Assembly: GCF_001625195.1 (NCBI RefSeq)
Contig: NC_054391.1
Span: forward strand, 8,508,552-8,572,551
DNA from: Drechmeria coniospora
Lineage: Eukaryota; Ascomycota; Sordariomycetes; Hypocreales; Ophiocordycipitaceae
DNA length: 64,000 bases
Reading direction: 5' to 3'
Part shown: piece by piece, positions 38,309 to 48,758 of the stretch
How positions within the stretch are numbered: the first letter of the stretch is position 1
Layout: the number at the start of each line of letters is the position of its first letter
Notes under the pieces: generated by a model
What the model saw: the letters and a program-made list of their open reading frames with translations, nothing else
Database searches by the model: none
Told to the model about the DNA's origin: nothing
Program-made: the position numbers and the translations under genes

Positions 38309-39857
38309 ATGCCCGTCGAAGTCATCCTCAACACGCCTCTAGCGGACCGTCTCAACACGGCCATCCAGCCGAAGCTGGTCGAGGTCGGATGGGGATCCGG
38401 CGGCTCCGACGACTCGGCCCTCGCCGAATACATCGTTCTCATGCTCGTCAACGGCAAGACGCAAGACCAGATCGCCGCCGAGCTCTCCGGCGAGCTGTTG
38501 GGCCTGCCGGCCGACGACCCGGTCGTGCGCCAGTTCGCCGTCTGGCTCTTCGAGCAGATTGACAGCCTCAACGCCCAGCTGAACGGTGGCCAGGCCGCAG
38601 GCGGCGATGCCGTCATGGATGCGCCGCAGGACGTGTCCATAATGGACGACGTGGACACGACCATGATGACGACGGACGCTCCCGAACCCCAAGTGTGAGT
38701 GGCCCCGATGCCGTCGGTCAGCATGCTTGCCCCTAGCTGACGCCCCGACAAGACCGACAGGTCCGCGGTCGATGAGGAACGCAAACGCAAACGGAAACGT
38801 CCGCGGCGGCCGCGACAAGCGTGCCATGGGACAGTCGAACAGGGCCACGGACAGGCCCCACGACGGCGCCCTGCACCGGACACGAGGCAACGACAGAATC
38901 AACACGCACGGGCGCGCGGCCCCCACGGGTCCCAGAAACGGCCGGCCGATGCGGCAACAAAACGTCAACGGCCGCGGCGGGGGCATGCAAGCCGGCCCGA
39001 GCCAAGGAGTCCCTCCCGGCGGCTGGATGATGCCCGGGCAGCCGTCGAACCAGATGGAGCTCATGGCGATGCTCGAGCAGCAGAACAAGATCATGTACCA
39101 GCTCTCGCAGCAGCTCATGTCCAACGGCGGCGGCGCCAACGGCGGGTACGGCCAGCAACGACGCGGCGGCAAGCATCAGTTCGACCGGGGCTCCGACGGC
39201 CACCAACAACGGAAGAATGCTCGCCAGCACCAGCACCAGCACCAGCAGGCCGCCGGGGCCAAGGCGTCCGAGGACGTCGACATGTCGGGCGGCCAGGGCG
39301 AGGCCGCCAACCCGGACGAGTCGGTGTGCAAGTACAACCTGCGCTGCACCAACAAGGAGTGCAAGTTCGCCCACCAGTCGCCGGCGGCGCCGGTGGGGGC
39401 GCCCGTCGACGTCGCCGACACGTGCAGCTTCGGCGCCGCCTGCAAGAACCGGAAATGCGTCGGCCGGCACCCGTCGCCGGCGGCGAGGCTCGCCCACCAG
39501 GGCGAGCAGGACTGCAAGTTCTTCCCCAACTGCCAGAACCCGCGATGCCCCTTCAAGCATCCGTCGATGCCCATGTGCCGAAACGGGCCGGGCTGCTCGA
39601 CGGCCGACTGCAAGTTCACCCACGTCAAGACCAAGTGCAGGTTCAACCCGTGCCTGAACCCGACCTGCGTCTTCGCCCACGACGCGGGGCAGCACGGAGG
39701 CTTCCGGGACAAGGTCTGGACCGCCGAGTCGGGTGGCGAGCACGTCAGCGAGCGCAAGTTTGTCGACGACGACGCGCCCGTCGAGCAGGTCACCCCCGGC
39801 CAGGGCGGGCAGGAAGCCCCGACGACGGGAGAGCACGACGGCCAGGTCATGGTCTAG
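38309..39857 (+). CDS. NAB2: Poly(A) RNA-binding CCCH zinc-finger protein, NAB2 type
   Basis: Nuclear poly(A)-binding protein controlling poly(A) tail length and mRNA export; 496 aa. Exons 38309-38694 and 38753-39857; the 58-bp intron splits a Val codon (phase 2). Residues 1-95 form an alpha-helical N-terminal domain (LNTAIQPKLVEVGW...AEYIVLMLVNGKT...FAVWLFEQI), like the PWI-related fold of Nab2. The middle is Gly/Arg/Asn/Gln-rich with RGG-like pieces and a His/Gln run (HQHQHQQ). Residues ~321-438 hold five tandem CCCH fingers of the short Nab2/ZC3H14 kind: CKYNLRCTNKECKFAH, CSFGAACKNRKCVGRH, CKFFPNCQNPRCPFKH, CRNGPGCSTADCKFTH and CRFNPCLNPTCVFAH. The last finger has one residue fewer between its first two Cys. 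A role shared with the THO-type gene in this window (mRNA export) is plausible but they are not adjacent. Confidence 0.93.
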
Positions 39858-41100
39858 CCGTGACGACGAGCCGAGTCCTGTCCCCGCCGGCGCGCACCTT
39901 TGGGCCTGCCGACGGCCGGGGTCGGGCCTACGGAGGCTGCGAGCGGCCTGCCCTTTGCTACCTTGTGTACTATTTGCTGTGTGTATATCTCCTTCTTGTG
40001 ACGACGGCAGGGCATGAACGGCGTTTGGGATGGGATGGTTGGCTGGACGGAATTCGAACGCAGGGGCCATCGCAGAGCCACAGTCAGGAATCGGCATAGC
40101 CATGGGCCGAGGCGGAGGCGGAGGTACCCTGGAAAGGTGGAATCGTGCCGTCGCTGAGACGTGGAGTCCTGGAGTGTCGGAGTCGAGTCCGCGACGTGCA
40201 ATACGACACTGTTCCTCCGTCGCTGCTTGTATGAATGTCGCTCTCATTGTCGTGCGGTGCATCTCCATCAATTGCATTATATCAGTTCAATGTCTGCATC
40301 TGTACTCCGTAGCGGTCCCTTGAACGTGAGCTTTGGCAGATGATAGGCCCTCGATCTCACCGATCTTGACATGTCGAGAAGAGTGGCTGGCCATCCTTCT
40401 TGCTCACCGGACAACAAGTCCATTCGCATCCCCGATGAGGGCGACGCCATCCATTTGCAGCTTTTCCTTTACACCATTGGACCTGCAGCGATACGACCGA
40501 CGACATGGTGGGTGTCAGGTCATCGATCGTGCGCATGAGACCTTGCCATCCATTTGTGCCTATCCTGCCAGCGTCCTTTATAACGGTACCTGATCGTGGA
40601 CGACGATCTCCCAGGTACCGTACCCCACTTACCGCCGCTACCTCCAGCTGTCAGGTACTAGTTCAGCATGGTCCGCCCGTTCCTCGCCGTACAGTTCAGT
40701 ATTAATTAGTACTAGTAAGTAAATACTAGGTAGGTAGGTACTGTACTTCAAGCACCACTTGCAAGTACAGTACTGTAAGTAAGTACTGTAGTTGTACCTG
40801 CTTGAACCGTAAACCGTAACCGCACAGTGAGCACACATTAATACTCCGTGCCTGTGGAGAAAATACTTACAAGCACTAGGTAGTCGATACATGGTGTCGC
40901 ATATAATTTGCAGCAGCGGATATAGTACACGAGAACATGTACTTGTACTCTGTATTTGTTCGAGGAATAATACCCGCAACACCACCAAACTACTGTACAT
41001 CATCATCACCACCACCACCACAACAACCACCACCACCACACAGCCATCGGGAGCCCGCGGTACGAGGCCATGTGCGGCTGAAAGGGGAAAACCGATAAAA
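39858..41100. other. NAB2 3' flank and PPOX promoter; GTAC words and CAT/CAC run
   Basis: No gene recognised. GTAC/AGTACT words cluster at 40650-40990. A CAT/CAC/CAA triplet run (about 40999-41040) ends 60 bp before the PPOX ATG; in the PPOX frame it would read as a threonine tract, and the frame stays open upstream to 40891, but I take this as leader. Confidence 0.6.
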
Positions 41101-43140
41101 ATGGGCTGCAGGTGCACTGTCATGGCCGCCGCCGACCTGTCGAGGCTGGCGGCGACCGTCGGAGGCCTGGCGAACTTGTCGAGGATGAACGCGGCGGCGA
41201 TGATGACGACGGCAGCTGTCGGTTCGGTGCCTCTGCGGCCGCGATCCCGGACAAGATCGAGGACGAGGACGAGGATGTGGTCTTGCCGAAGAGGATACGC
41301 GACGACGAGCGACGGCAGCCGAATAGCCGTCGTCGGAGGCGGCCTGACCGGCCTTACGACGGCCTACTACCTCGCCAAGAAGGTGCCGCCGTCGACGTCC
41401 ATCACCCTCTACGAAGGCAGCGACCGGCTCGGCGGATGGGTCAAGACGGACCGCGTCGACGTCGACGTCGGCGGCACCCGTGGAACCGTCAGCTTCGAGA
41501 GGGGCCCGAGGACGCTCTCGTCCCTGCACAGGAGCACGCACCGCTTCGACGACCTTGTGCTCTACGACCTGGTGCGGAACAGCCAGCTTCCCCCCCACCC
41601 CCCTCCCCCCCTCCACATTCAACCCGAGCTCGGCCTCAGGAACCCCTTCACCCTCGCACCTTCGTCGCCCTGCCTCCGCTGACCATTTGTGCCTTGGCCG
41701 CCACCCCACGAGCAGGCCCTCGATCTCGGCCTCAAGCTGCACACGCCGCCCGACAGGCCGCGCTACATCTTCTACCCTGATCACCTCGTCGCCCTCCCAC
41801 CCGCCGCTTCCATCGCCCAGTTCATCCGCGAGCCGCTCTTCCTCGAGTCCTTCTGGGCCGGCCTCGGCTTCATCATCCGCCGTATGCGGTCCCGCGCCGT
41901 GCCGCTCGAGGACATGTCCATCGCCGACTGGCTGCGTGACATCAGCATGAGCCGCACCGTCGCCGACAACTTCGCCTCCGCCATGGTTCACGGCATCTAC
42001 GGCGGCGACATAGACAAGCTCAGCGCCCGCAGCGTCTTCGACCGCCTCTACTGGGGTTACTACCTCCCCGACATGGGGCCCGGCATCCGCCAGATGACAG
42101 CCCGCGAGGAGGTCCTCATGTCGACCCTGTCCAAGGACCCCAACGTGCAGAAGCTAGCCTTGCGGCCAAAGGGCTCACTGCTGCACTTTGGCGGTGCCGG
42201 CATGGAGAGCCTGCCGACGGCTCTGACCCATGCGCTCGAGAGCCAGCCAAACGTCGAAATCGTTCGGGGGAGCCCCGTCGCCGCCATCGACTACGATCGG
42301 CCGGCGCGCCAGGTCAAGGTACGACGCACCCTAGACCCTCCTCTCCTTCGGCCCGCGTACCCGCCGATCCCTTCACCCTTTCTGCCCTGCTGACTTGGCT
42401 TTCCCGACGCGCAGATAACGACGGCGGCGAGCCCGACGACCGAGGCCTACCAGAGGGTCATTTCCACAACCTCGAGCCAGGCCCTCGCGCGCTGCACCGG
42501 CGATAAGCTGCCCAGCCTCGCCGGAACCCATTCCGTCTCCATCATGACCGTCAACATCTGGTACCCCCAGCCCAACATGAAGCCCCCGGGCTTCGGCTAC
42601 CTCATCCCCCGCTCGGTTCCGCGCGAGCACAACCCCGAACGCGCCCTCGGCGTCTTCTTCGATTCCGATGTCGGCGCCGCCACGAGACCCGACGAGCCCC
42701 CGGGCACCAAGCTCTTCGTCCTCCTCGGCGGTCACTACTACGACTCGGGCCCGCCGCCGCCCTCGGAATCGGACGCCGTCGAGCAGGCCAAAGCCCTCCT
42801 CGAGCGCCACCTCGGCATCCCGCGAGACGCTCCCTGCTTTGCCATGGCCCGCCTCGCGAACGAGTGCATCCCCCAGCACTACGTCGGCCATCACGACCGC
42901 ATGATGCGTGCCGACGAGGAATTGCGCGATGGCTTCGACGGCCGTCTCGCCGTCGCCGGAGGGTCCTATTCCACCATTGGCGCCATGGGCGCCCTCCGTG
43001 CCGGCTACGACGTGGCAAACCAGACCGTCGGCCCAAACGGTTACTTCACCACGGGCCTGGAGCACCTCGAGTTCCCTGCACCCTTTGTCGGCGTGCCCCT
43101 TGGCAGGATTCCCGTCCGGCGCTTCAAGCAACTCGGCTAG
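41101..43140 (+). CDS. HEM14: Protoporphyrinogen oxidase (heme biosynthesis)
   Basis: FAD-dependent oxidase of the mitochondrial inner membrane converting protoporphyrinogen IX to protoporphyrin IX, the penultimate heme step; 599 aa. Exons 41101-41571, 41716-42318 and 42415-43140. The N-terminal ~70 residues are Arg-rich and lack acidic residues except one Asp (RPRSRTRSRTRTRMWSCRRG), a mitochondrial presequence. The FAD dinucleotide fold follows at 75-90 (RIAVVGGGLTGLTTAYYLAKK). Family features: YEGSDRLGGWV, FERGPRTL, YYPDHL-like FYPDHLV, MVHGIYGGDIDKLSARSVF, and a C-terminal FAD segment VAGGSYSTIGAMGALRAGYDVA. Internal ATGs at 41122 and 41188 are also in frame within the presequence, so the exact start is uncertain. 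The intron-1 donor (GTGCGG) is inferred from the protein alignment I remember and from frame. Confidence 0.93.
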
Positions 43141-43484
43141 ATAGACGTTGCAAGCAGCCGCGGAAAGATCGGAGTCGGCTTGAGCAGGCCCCGACCCGGC
43201 CCTGCGCAGCAATGAAGTGGAAGCATCGCACCTGCACCCCTCGTTGTTTCAGACGATATTTTTCCACTTGCTATGTGAGATTCGTGAACGCTACGGACCG
43301 CCCACGTCCAACGCTAGACAGGCAAAAAATAGGGCATCGAATCCGTCATCTTGCGGGGACCATTCACGCCGTGTTCGGACGAGTGATGCCCCGGGACTCC
43401 GCAGCTCCGTGCCGTCGATCCACCCACCGCTCCGCTCGGCAACAAAGCACCAACCCCCCCCCTTTGGTTGATTCTCTTTTCCTT
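43141..43484. other. Shared 3' flank of convergent PPOX and MED14 genes
   Basis: This is 344 bp between two converging stop codons, probably both 3' UTRs. A C run lies near 43456-43462. Nothing else seen. Confidence 0.6.
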
Positions 43485-46400
43485 CTATGGCTTGCCCTCG
43501 CCTTGCCCATCTTTTCCATCCTGCTCGTTGCCTCGGACGGCGACGCCGATGGCCTCGTTGACGGCGCGGAGCATGTTCACCATGCCGCCACGAGGCTTAC
43601 CCGCTGCACCGGTTAGGAGGCCCAGCCAGCCGTCTCCGTTTCCATTCCAGATGGGCTTCAGCGCCTTGGTGAACTCATCATCGGTTGCGGCACCCGCATC
43701 CGAGCGCGAGATGTGCCACCAGGCCTCCTCCTGTCTTGGCTGCAGCCGTACGTCGAGTGCGACGCGCTTCTTCTCCTCGGTGCCTCCTGACGACGACGTC
43801 ATGGTGTAGGTGATGCTTATCCAAGCCATCGTCTTCATCGAGAACTCCATCTGCGCCCGCTTGCCCCACGGCTCGTCCTCCCACTTCGACTGCATCTCCT
43901 CTATCGCCGTCAGAGTAGGGAGAGACGCCGGCAGCCATGCCATGAGTGCGCCGATGCCTCCTTCGCCGTTAACCAGGCTCCGCATCAAGTCGACGACTCG
44001 AAGGTGGGGGTTGCCCGCCTCGAGCTCGATGCCGATGTCGTCCATCGACAGGTCAAGCACCATTAGCCACCGCTTGGACGGCAGCTGTGCGTCCGTCTGC
44101 CGGCTCGACTCGTCCTCCTGCCGTCCTGTCTCCTGAGGCGCCGGCTCGCCGTAGGTGAACGCCACCATGCGCAGTGTGACGGTCACCCGCCTGATGGCGC
44201 CGCCTGCGTTCTGCAAGGCCTCGAACGAGCTGACAAACCGATCGATGGCCTTGATCCGGGACTTGAGCGCTTCCAGAATGGGCTCGTCCACCCCTCGCCG
44301 AATTCGAAGCGAGAACTCGCCTTTGCGAGGATTGTACGAGACATCGTGGTCTACCGTGTCCTTCAGGATCTCGAACTTGGCAGGTCGTTGCACCCTGATG
44401 ATGGCGTCCGAGATGCAAGTGAGCCTGATCCCCTTGGCCGCCGAGCCATCATCTTCCTCGGGTTCTTCGCCACCCTTGGCGCGGGTCCGGATCCCCTTGA
44501 AGTGGATGGATACGGCGTCATCTGCCCACGATTGTCTCGGCGCCACGGCTGCGCCGGTGTACTTTCGCATGAGCGAGAACAGCTCCGCGTTATCGGCGCC
44601 GACGGAGTCGCTCTCGGACGAAGCCCGAGTCCGGCCTGACTTTCTCCTAGAACCGCCAGCAACCATGGCGGGGAACAAGGCGGACAGCGAGATTTCGATC
44701 GAAGGGTTCCGCACTTGCTGTGGAAGCAACAAGTCGACGCTGCCGCCCGGTTTGCTTTTGATTCCTTGTCGATTCAGCTCGCGCAGGTCCACCGACTGCG
44801 AGATGAGGCCCGTCCCGAACAGGGCCAGGCTGTTCCAGAAGCCCTCTGATAGGTCGGGGTATCCCATGCTGAGCGGCAGCTGTTGCTTGAAACTGATGAC
44901 GCGCCTCGTATCGTTGCGGTTCCTTTGAGGCTCGTTAGCACCGGCGGATGGGGTTGCCTGCACGGGGAGTTGGACTGACGCTTCGAGAAGCCACCATTCG
45001 TCTCCGCCAACGCCGAGGAAGATGGCCACAAACCAGCTCGCGCCCCAGCCGTCTTTCTGGAGCCAGACGGCGCGGGACCATTCGCAGAGCTCCGTCACCG
45101 ACTTCATCTGATCAAGGGTCAAGGGTGACTTTTGCAGGTGCCATCCCATGGAATTGGCCTGCCTGTTGAGCTCATTCTCCATCATCGCGCACCGCACCTT
45201 TTCCAGACAGGCCCCTCCCTCCTCGGCCGGATTCTTGACCGCGTTCAGCTGGTGCTCGTATTGGATGGCGAACTTGGAGTGAGGCTTCAGCACGAATGCA
45301 CCAGTCGTCGGTTCCACCAACAGCGTCACCTTGTCGCCGTATCCGACTTGAATTGACAGGTACGATGCGGTCGGGTCACGCAGAGAAACGCCAAGATCCA
45401 TGCTAGAGTCCCGACTCTGGAATCGTGCGGCCGACATCAGCTTGCTGCGTATGCTGGTCAGGAGGAAGCCAACGTGGCGGCCCACGACGTTGGTCAGGAG
45501 GTCTTCGGCAGAAAGGTGCTCCTTGTCCAGTTCAATGTCCACCTCTGTGACCTCCTTGTTGTCGCGGTACCATTTCGCGGTGATGAAGCTTGACGATTTA
45601 GGGTCGCTCGTTCCGCCAGACGTGCGGGCGCTGTTGACCGTCACCAGAATCCAGGATTTCGTTCCCGTAACTGCTGCCCGGGGCGTCCAGTACTGAATGG
45701 CCAGGGCGCGATTCAGTGGCTCGATCGTCAGAGTCCCGCTCCAGGAGCTTCTGCTCAACTGCGTAGCCTGACGTTTGAGCTCGTTGATCTTGCACGTCAG
45801 GACAAACTCGTGCAGAAACTGGTAGCAACCCGCCAAGCCGTCCTTGCTCAGGGCTTCGTTGACGCAAACTTCCAAGTATGCCCGCAGCGAGTCGGACAGG
45901 GAAGAGGCTGCGGGGGTGAAGGCATATCGGAAGTCGATGAACCATAGCTGCTTGTCGAAATCCTCGTCCGCGATGGTCAGGTCGACCTCGAACTCGCCTT
46001 CGACCATGAAAGTCACGCGCCCTTGGCCAACCTTGTAGTTTCGGAAATGATACGGTATGCTGTCGTAGTCGTTGATGTTCAATCGGAGCGAGAGCAGGGT
46101 ATCCAGCTCGTTCATCCATCTCAGCTGCTCGCCAGGCGTCAAAGGAGGTAGCTCGATGTAGCTGAGCTGCGAGGAAGCGTTAGCGGCCGACCTGCCAGCA
46201 GCGGGCGGGCGTTTGCTTGAACGAAAACGTACATCGGGCATCCAGGGCGCGGAGCCGGTGGCGAGAACTTGCAGTGCCGTCTTCAGGTCAGGACTCGGCA
46301 TCCGCGCAAACGTCAGGTCGCGCTTGACGTTGGCGATGTTGTCAAGCGCGGCATCGTACAGCATCCTTTGTTGGTCGATGTGGAACTTCAGATCTATCAG

Positions 46401-46973
46401 TTTGCTGACCATGCCGGATTTTCGGCTCCATTCTGCGATGACCAGCGCCTTGAGCCACTTCCCATGCAAGTCCTGCGCAAGGTTTGCTATCGCCGCCTTC
46501 TTGCGGAGATTCTCGTTGGAGCTGTCGTCGGCTCCGGCCGAGCTGTAGGCCGCATTTCCGTTGACGAGGGCCCCCGGTAGCGGCATTTTGGAGAGCTCTA
46601 CAATCTTTTCCTGGAGAGTGTTGTGCGACACTTGGGCCAGTCGCGAGAGCAACAGCGATAGCGGAATAAACCCTTGAGTGATGTGGATGATCTCGTCCGG
46701 TAGATCATTCATCCTCGAGCGCGTTTCGTCGGACCGCTCGACCTCGTGCGAGGCTGCATCGGTGGAGGGCGGCAGGGCGGGCACGTCGACGGCCTCTCCG
46801 CTGCCGACGGCTTCATGGTCCTTGTCGGCGGCGAGAGCCTTGCCCTTATCGGGCGCAGCAGTCCGCTGGTCTTCGGCGGAGCGCGGGCCATTAAAGCTGT
46901 CGACGGCGGAGTCCCTATCGTGGTCGCTGCGAGTGCCCTTGTGGCCGTCCGGCTCGCCTACGACGCCAGGCAT
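43485..46973 (-). CDS. MED14: Mediator complex subunit 14 (RGR1)
   Basis: Scaffold subunit of the Mediator coactivator that joins head, middle and tail modules for RNA polymerase II transcription; 1140 aa. Exons 46973-46233 and 46166-43485. Residues 1-87 are hydrophilic and probably disordered. The MED14 N-terminal domain (PF08638) begins at residue 88 with MNDLPDEIIHITQGFIPLS and continues through LAQVSHNTLQEKIVELS. The rest is a long alpha/beta scaffold with no catalytic motif. A 66-bp intron (46232-46167) has GTACGT donor, GCTAAC branch and GCAG acceptor. It is a multiple of three with no stop, so the unspliced frame also reads through, adding 22 residues (starting VRFRSSKRPP) between PWMPD and LSYIELPPL. 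Splicing is preferred because the signals are strong. It converges on PPOX. Confidence 0.93.
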   Translation of the reverse strand: MPGVVGEPDGHKGTRSDHDRDSAVDSFNGPRSAEDQRTAAPDKGKALAADKDHEAVGSGEAVDVPALPPSTDAASHEVERSDETRSRMNDLPDEIIHITQGFIPLSLLLSRLAQVSHNTLQEKIVELSKMPLPGALVNGNAAYSSAGADDSSNENLRKKAAIANLAQDLHGKWLKALVIAEWSRKSGMVSKLIDLKFHIDQQRMLYDAALDNIANVKRDLTFARMPSPDLKTALQVLATGSAPWMPDVRFRSSKRPPAAGRSAANASSQLSYIELPPLTPGEQLRWMNELDTLLSLRLNINDYDSIPYHFRNYKVGQGRVTFMVEGEFEVDLTIADEDFDKQLWFIDFRYAFTPAASSLSDSLRAYLEVCVNEALSKDGLAGCYQFLHEFVLTCKINELKRQATQLSRSSWSGTLTIEPLNRALAIQYWTPRAAVTGTKSWILVTVNSARTSGGTSDPKSSSFITAKWYRDNKEVTEVDIELDKEHLSAEDLLTNVVGRHVGFLLTSIRSKLMSAARFQSRDSSMDLGVSLRDPTASYLSIQVGYGDKVTLLVEPTTGAFVLKPHSKFAIQYEHQLNAVKNPAEEGGACLEKVRCAMMENELNRQANSMGWHLQKSPLTLDQMKSVTELCEWSRAVWLQKDGWGASWFVAIFLGVGGDEWWLLEASVQLPVQATPSAGANEPQRNRNDTRRVISFKQQLPLSMGYPDLSEGFWNSLALFGTGLISQSVDLRELNRQGIKSKPGGSVDLLLPQQVRNPSIEISLSALFPAMVAGGSRRKSGRTRASSESDSVGADNAELFSLMRKYTGAAVAPRQSWADDAVSIHFKGIRTRAKGGEEPEEDDGSAAKGIRLTCISDAIIRVQRPAKFEILKDTVDHDVSYNPRKGEFSLRIRRGVDEPILEALKSRIKAIDRFVSSFEALQNAGGAIRRVTVTLRMVAFTYGEPAPQETGRQEDESSRQTDAQLPSKRWLMVLDLSMDDIGIELEAGNPHLRVVDLMRSLVNGEGGIGALMAWLPASLPTLTAIEEMQSKWEDEPWGKRAQMEFSMKTMAWISITYTMTSSSGGTEEKKRVALDVRLQPRQEEAWWHISRSDAGAATDDEFTKALKPIWNGNGDGWLGLLTGAAGKPRGGMVNMLRAVNEAIGVAVRGNEQDGKDGQGEGKP

Positions 46974-48758
46974 ATCCGCCCCCTGGCGGAGTCCCGCACG
47001 TATCTCAAGACTGGGTAGTCCAGGTTATGGCCACGGCCCAGGATGACAGACGAGAAAGGATTTCAGGCTCCCAGTGGTGTCATGGATAGGTTATCGAGAC
47101 AAACGCTCGGGAGGAGCACCGGGTTCGACAATGCGACGTGTCCGCACCCTTCGCAGGCAGCCGAGGCGCGTTGGTGAGTCGCATGCAGATTGAAACGGCG
47201 CCTTGTCGCAGATGGCGTGCGCCTTCTCCAGAGATGTGCCAAGCAGCGAGCGTGCGGCGTCGGTGTCGGTCGGCGGCGAGAGGTGTCGAGTTGCAGGTGA
47301 GCGGGAAGCTAGCGAATTGGTCAGGCAGCTCAACGGTGACGCGATCGAATCGTTTCGACTGCCGACTTTGGCGTGTACCTGCGGACGTAACCGATCGCCT
47401 ACTATGCCTATATGAATAATTGAGCGATGCGCGCTGAATCGGCGAGGTGGAGAAAAATAATCGGCGGTGATAGCTTGGTGAGACGAACGAGGCCGCGAGC
47501 TTCCGTTTCCAAACATGCGGAAGAGAGAAGTCGTTCGGAAGCGCACTGGTCATGTGAGGTAGAGTGCACGGGCCAACCAAGACGAAGACCAAGGGGATAC
47601 GAAATGCGGGTACGGACACATGTACTTTCCAAGTAGCCGGTACTTGCCTAGTTGCGGACAAGCATGGCGAGGGTGCGGTAGACTGCACGTGCAATCGACC
47701 GTGCCTGAGCACCTTGAGAATGTACCTGCTACGGCTGGCCTTTGTACATTGTACTCGGTACTCCGTACATGTACATATATACTGTACTCCGTACGGAGTA
47801 TGGTAGCGTGTCTTAATACATATTAGTAAGTATTCCTTACTGTACATGTGTTTCCAAGCAAGTGTACAGTACGGAGTACTTTGTACATGTTCTGTACTTT
47901 TTAGTACATGCACTTAAGTACTGCAAGTGCCTACAGTACAGTATGTGGCTCCCACAGTGTGCTGTTGCTCATTACTACTCGTACCAAGGCACCTAATACA
48001 ACTAATAAGCAAGTACGGAGTACTGTAAGTAGGTAATACTCCGCACTCCGTAATATCATTACTTGTATTCTTTCTGCAGTACTCCGTACTCCGTACAGTG
48101 TTCATTCGAAAATGCCTACTGCAAGTGCACAAGTAGTACCTACAAGTACTTGCAGATACCTATAGATGCACCCGCTGACGCAAATAGTCAGTCAACTTTT
48201 GAGCCAATGCTCCTAACTAACCTACCAGGTGGGCGCAAGCTCTCCTACACATGTGCATCGTCAAAACTACCAGCACCAGCATCAAGTACGAATACTGCTC
48301 GCATGCGCTCGGAGCTGAATGCTTCCCAAGGCCGTGTGGGGACATTGACACGGAAGAACAACGAAGGCTCAACGCAACAGTCGATGACCCACATCGGGGT
48401 GCTTCTTTTGTTTGTAAGTGAGCCAGCTCAGTACAAGGTAGACCAGAGACCGGTTAGTTACCGCACCATATGTAATAGCATTTTGCAAGAGAAGGACAAT
48501 AACAGGGCGGCATTGTGAACGACCTGGGAGAATGGCAGCACTCTTCCCCGTGCCGACCTGTCCAGATAGCACAACCGATCCCGCCCCGTGTTGGTCAAAA
48601 CGGAAATACTCTTCTTCTATAACCCGAAAAACGGTACTCTGAGCTTCTCGCCGGCCGAACAAGCAGATGATGGACCGATTCCGCGAGACGAATCGACCGC
48701 GTACCGCTCCAGTCATGGCCAGCCCACAAGGAGCTTACTTTCTTCCAACCGGTAGATA
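46974..48758. other. MED14 promoter side and G6PDH 3' flank; dense GTAC words
   Basis: No recognisable gene. From 47750 to 48160 the DNA is packed with GTAC/CGGAGTA words, including GTACTCCGTACGGAGTA at 47784-47800 and GTACTCCGTACTCCGTAC near 48079. Overlapping open frames on the minus strand at 47080-47913 have no protein character. Confidence 0.6.

Noticed and set aside
38733..40277. 514-aa minus-strand open frame across NAB2
   Set aside because: Antisense shadow of the zinc-finger exon; its Leu/Val/Gly-rich composition mirrors the codon usage of NAB2.
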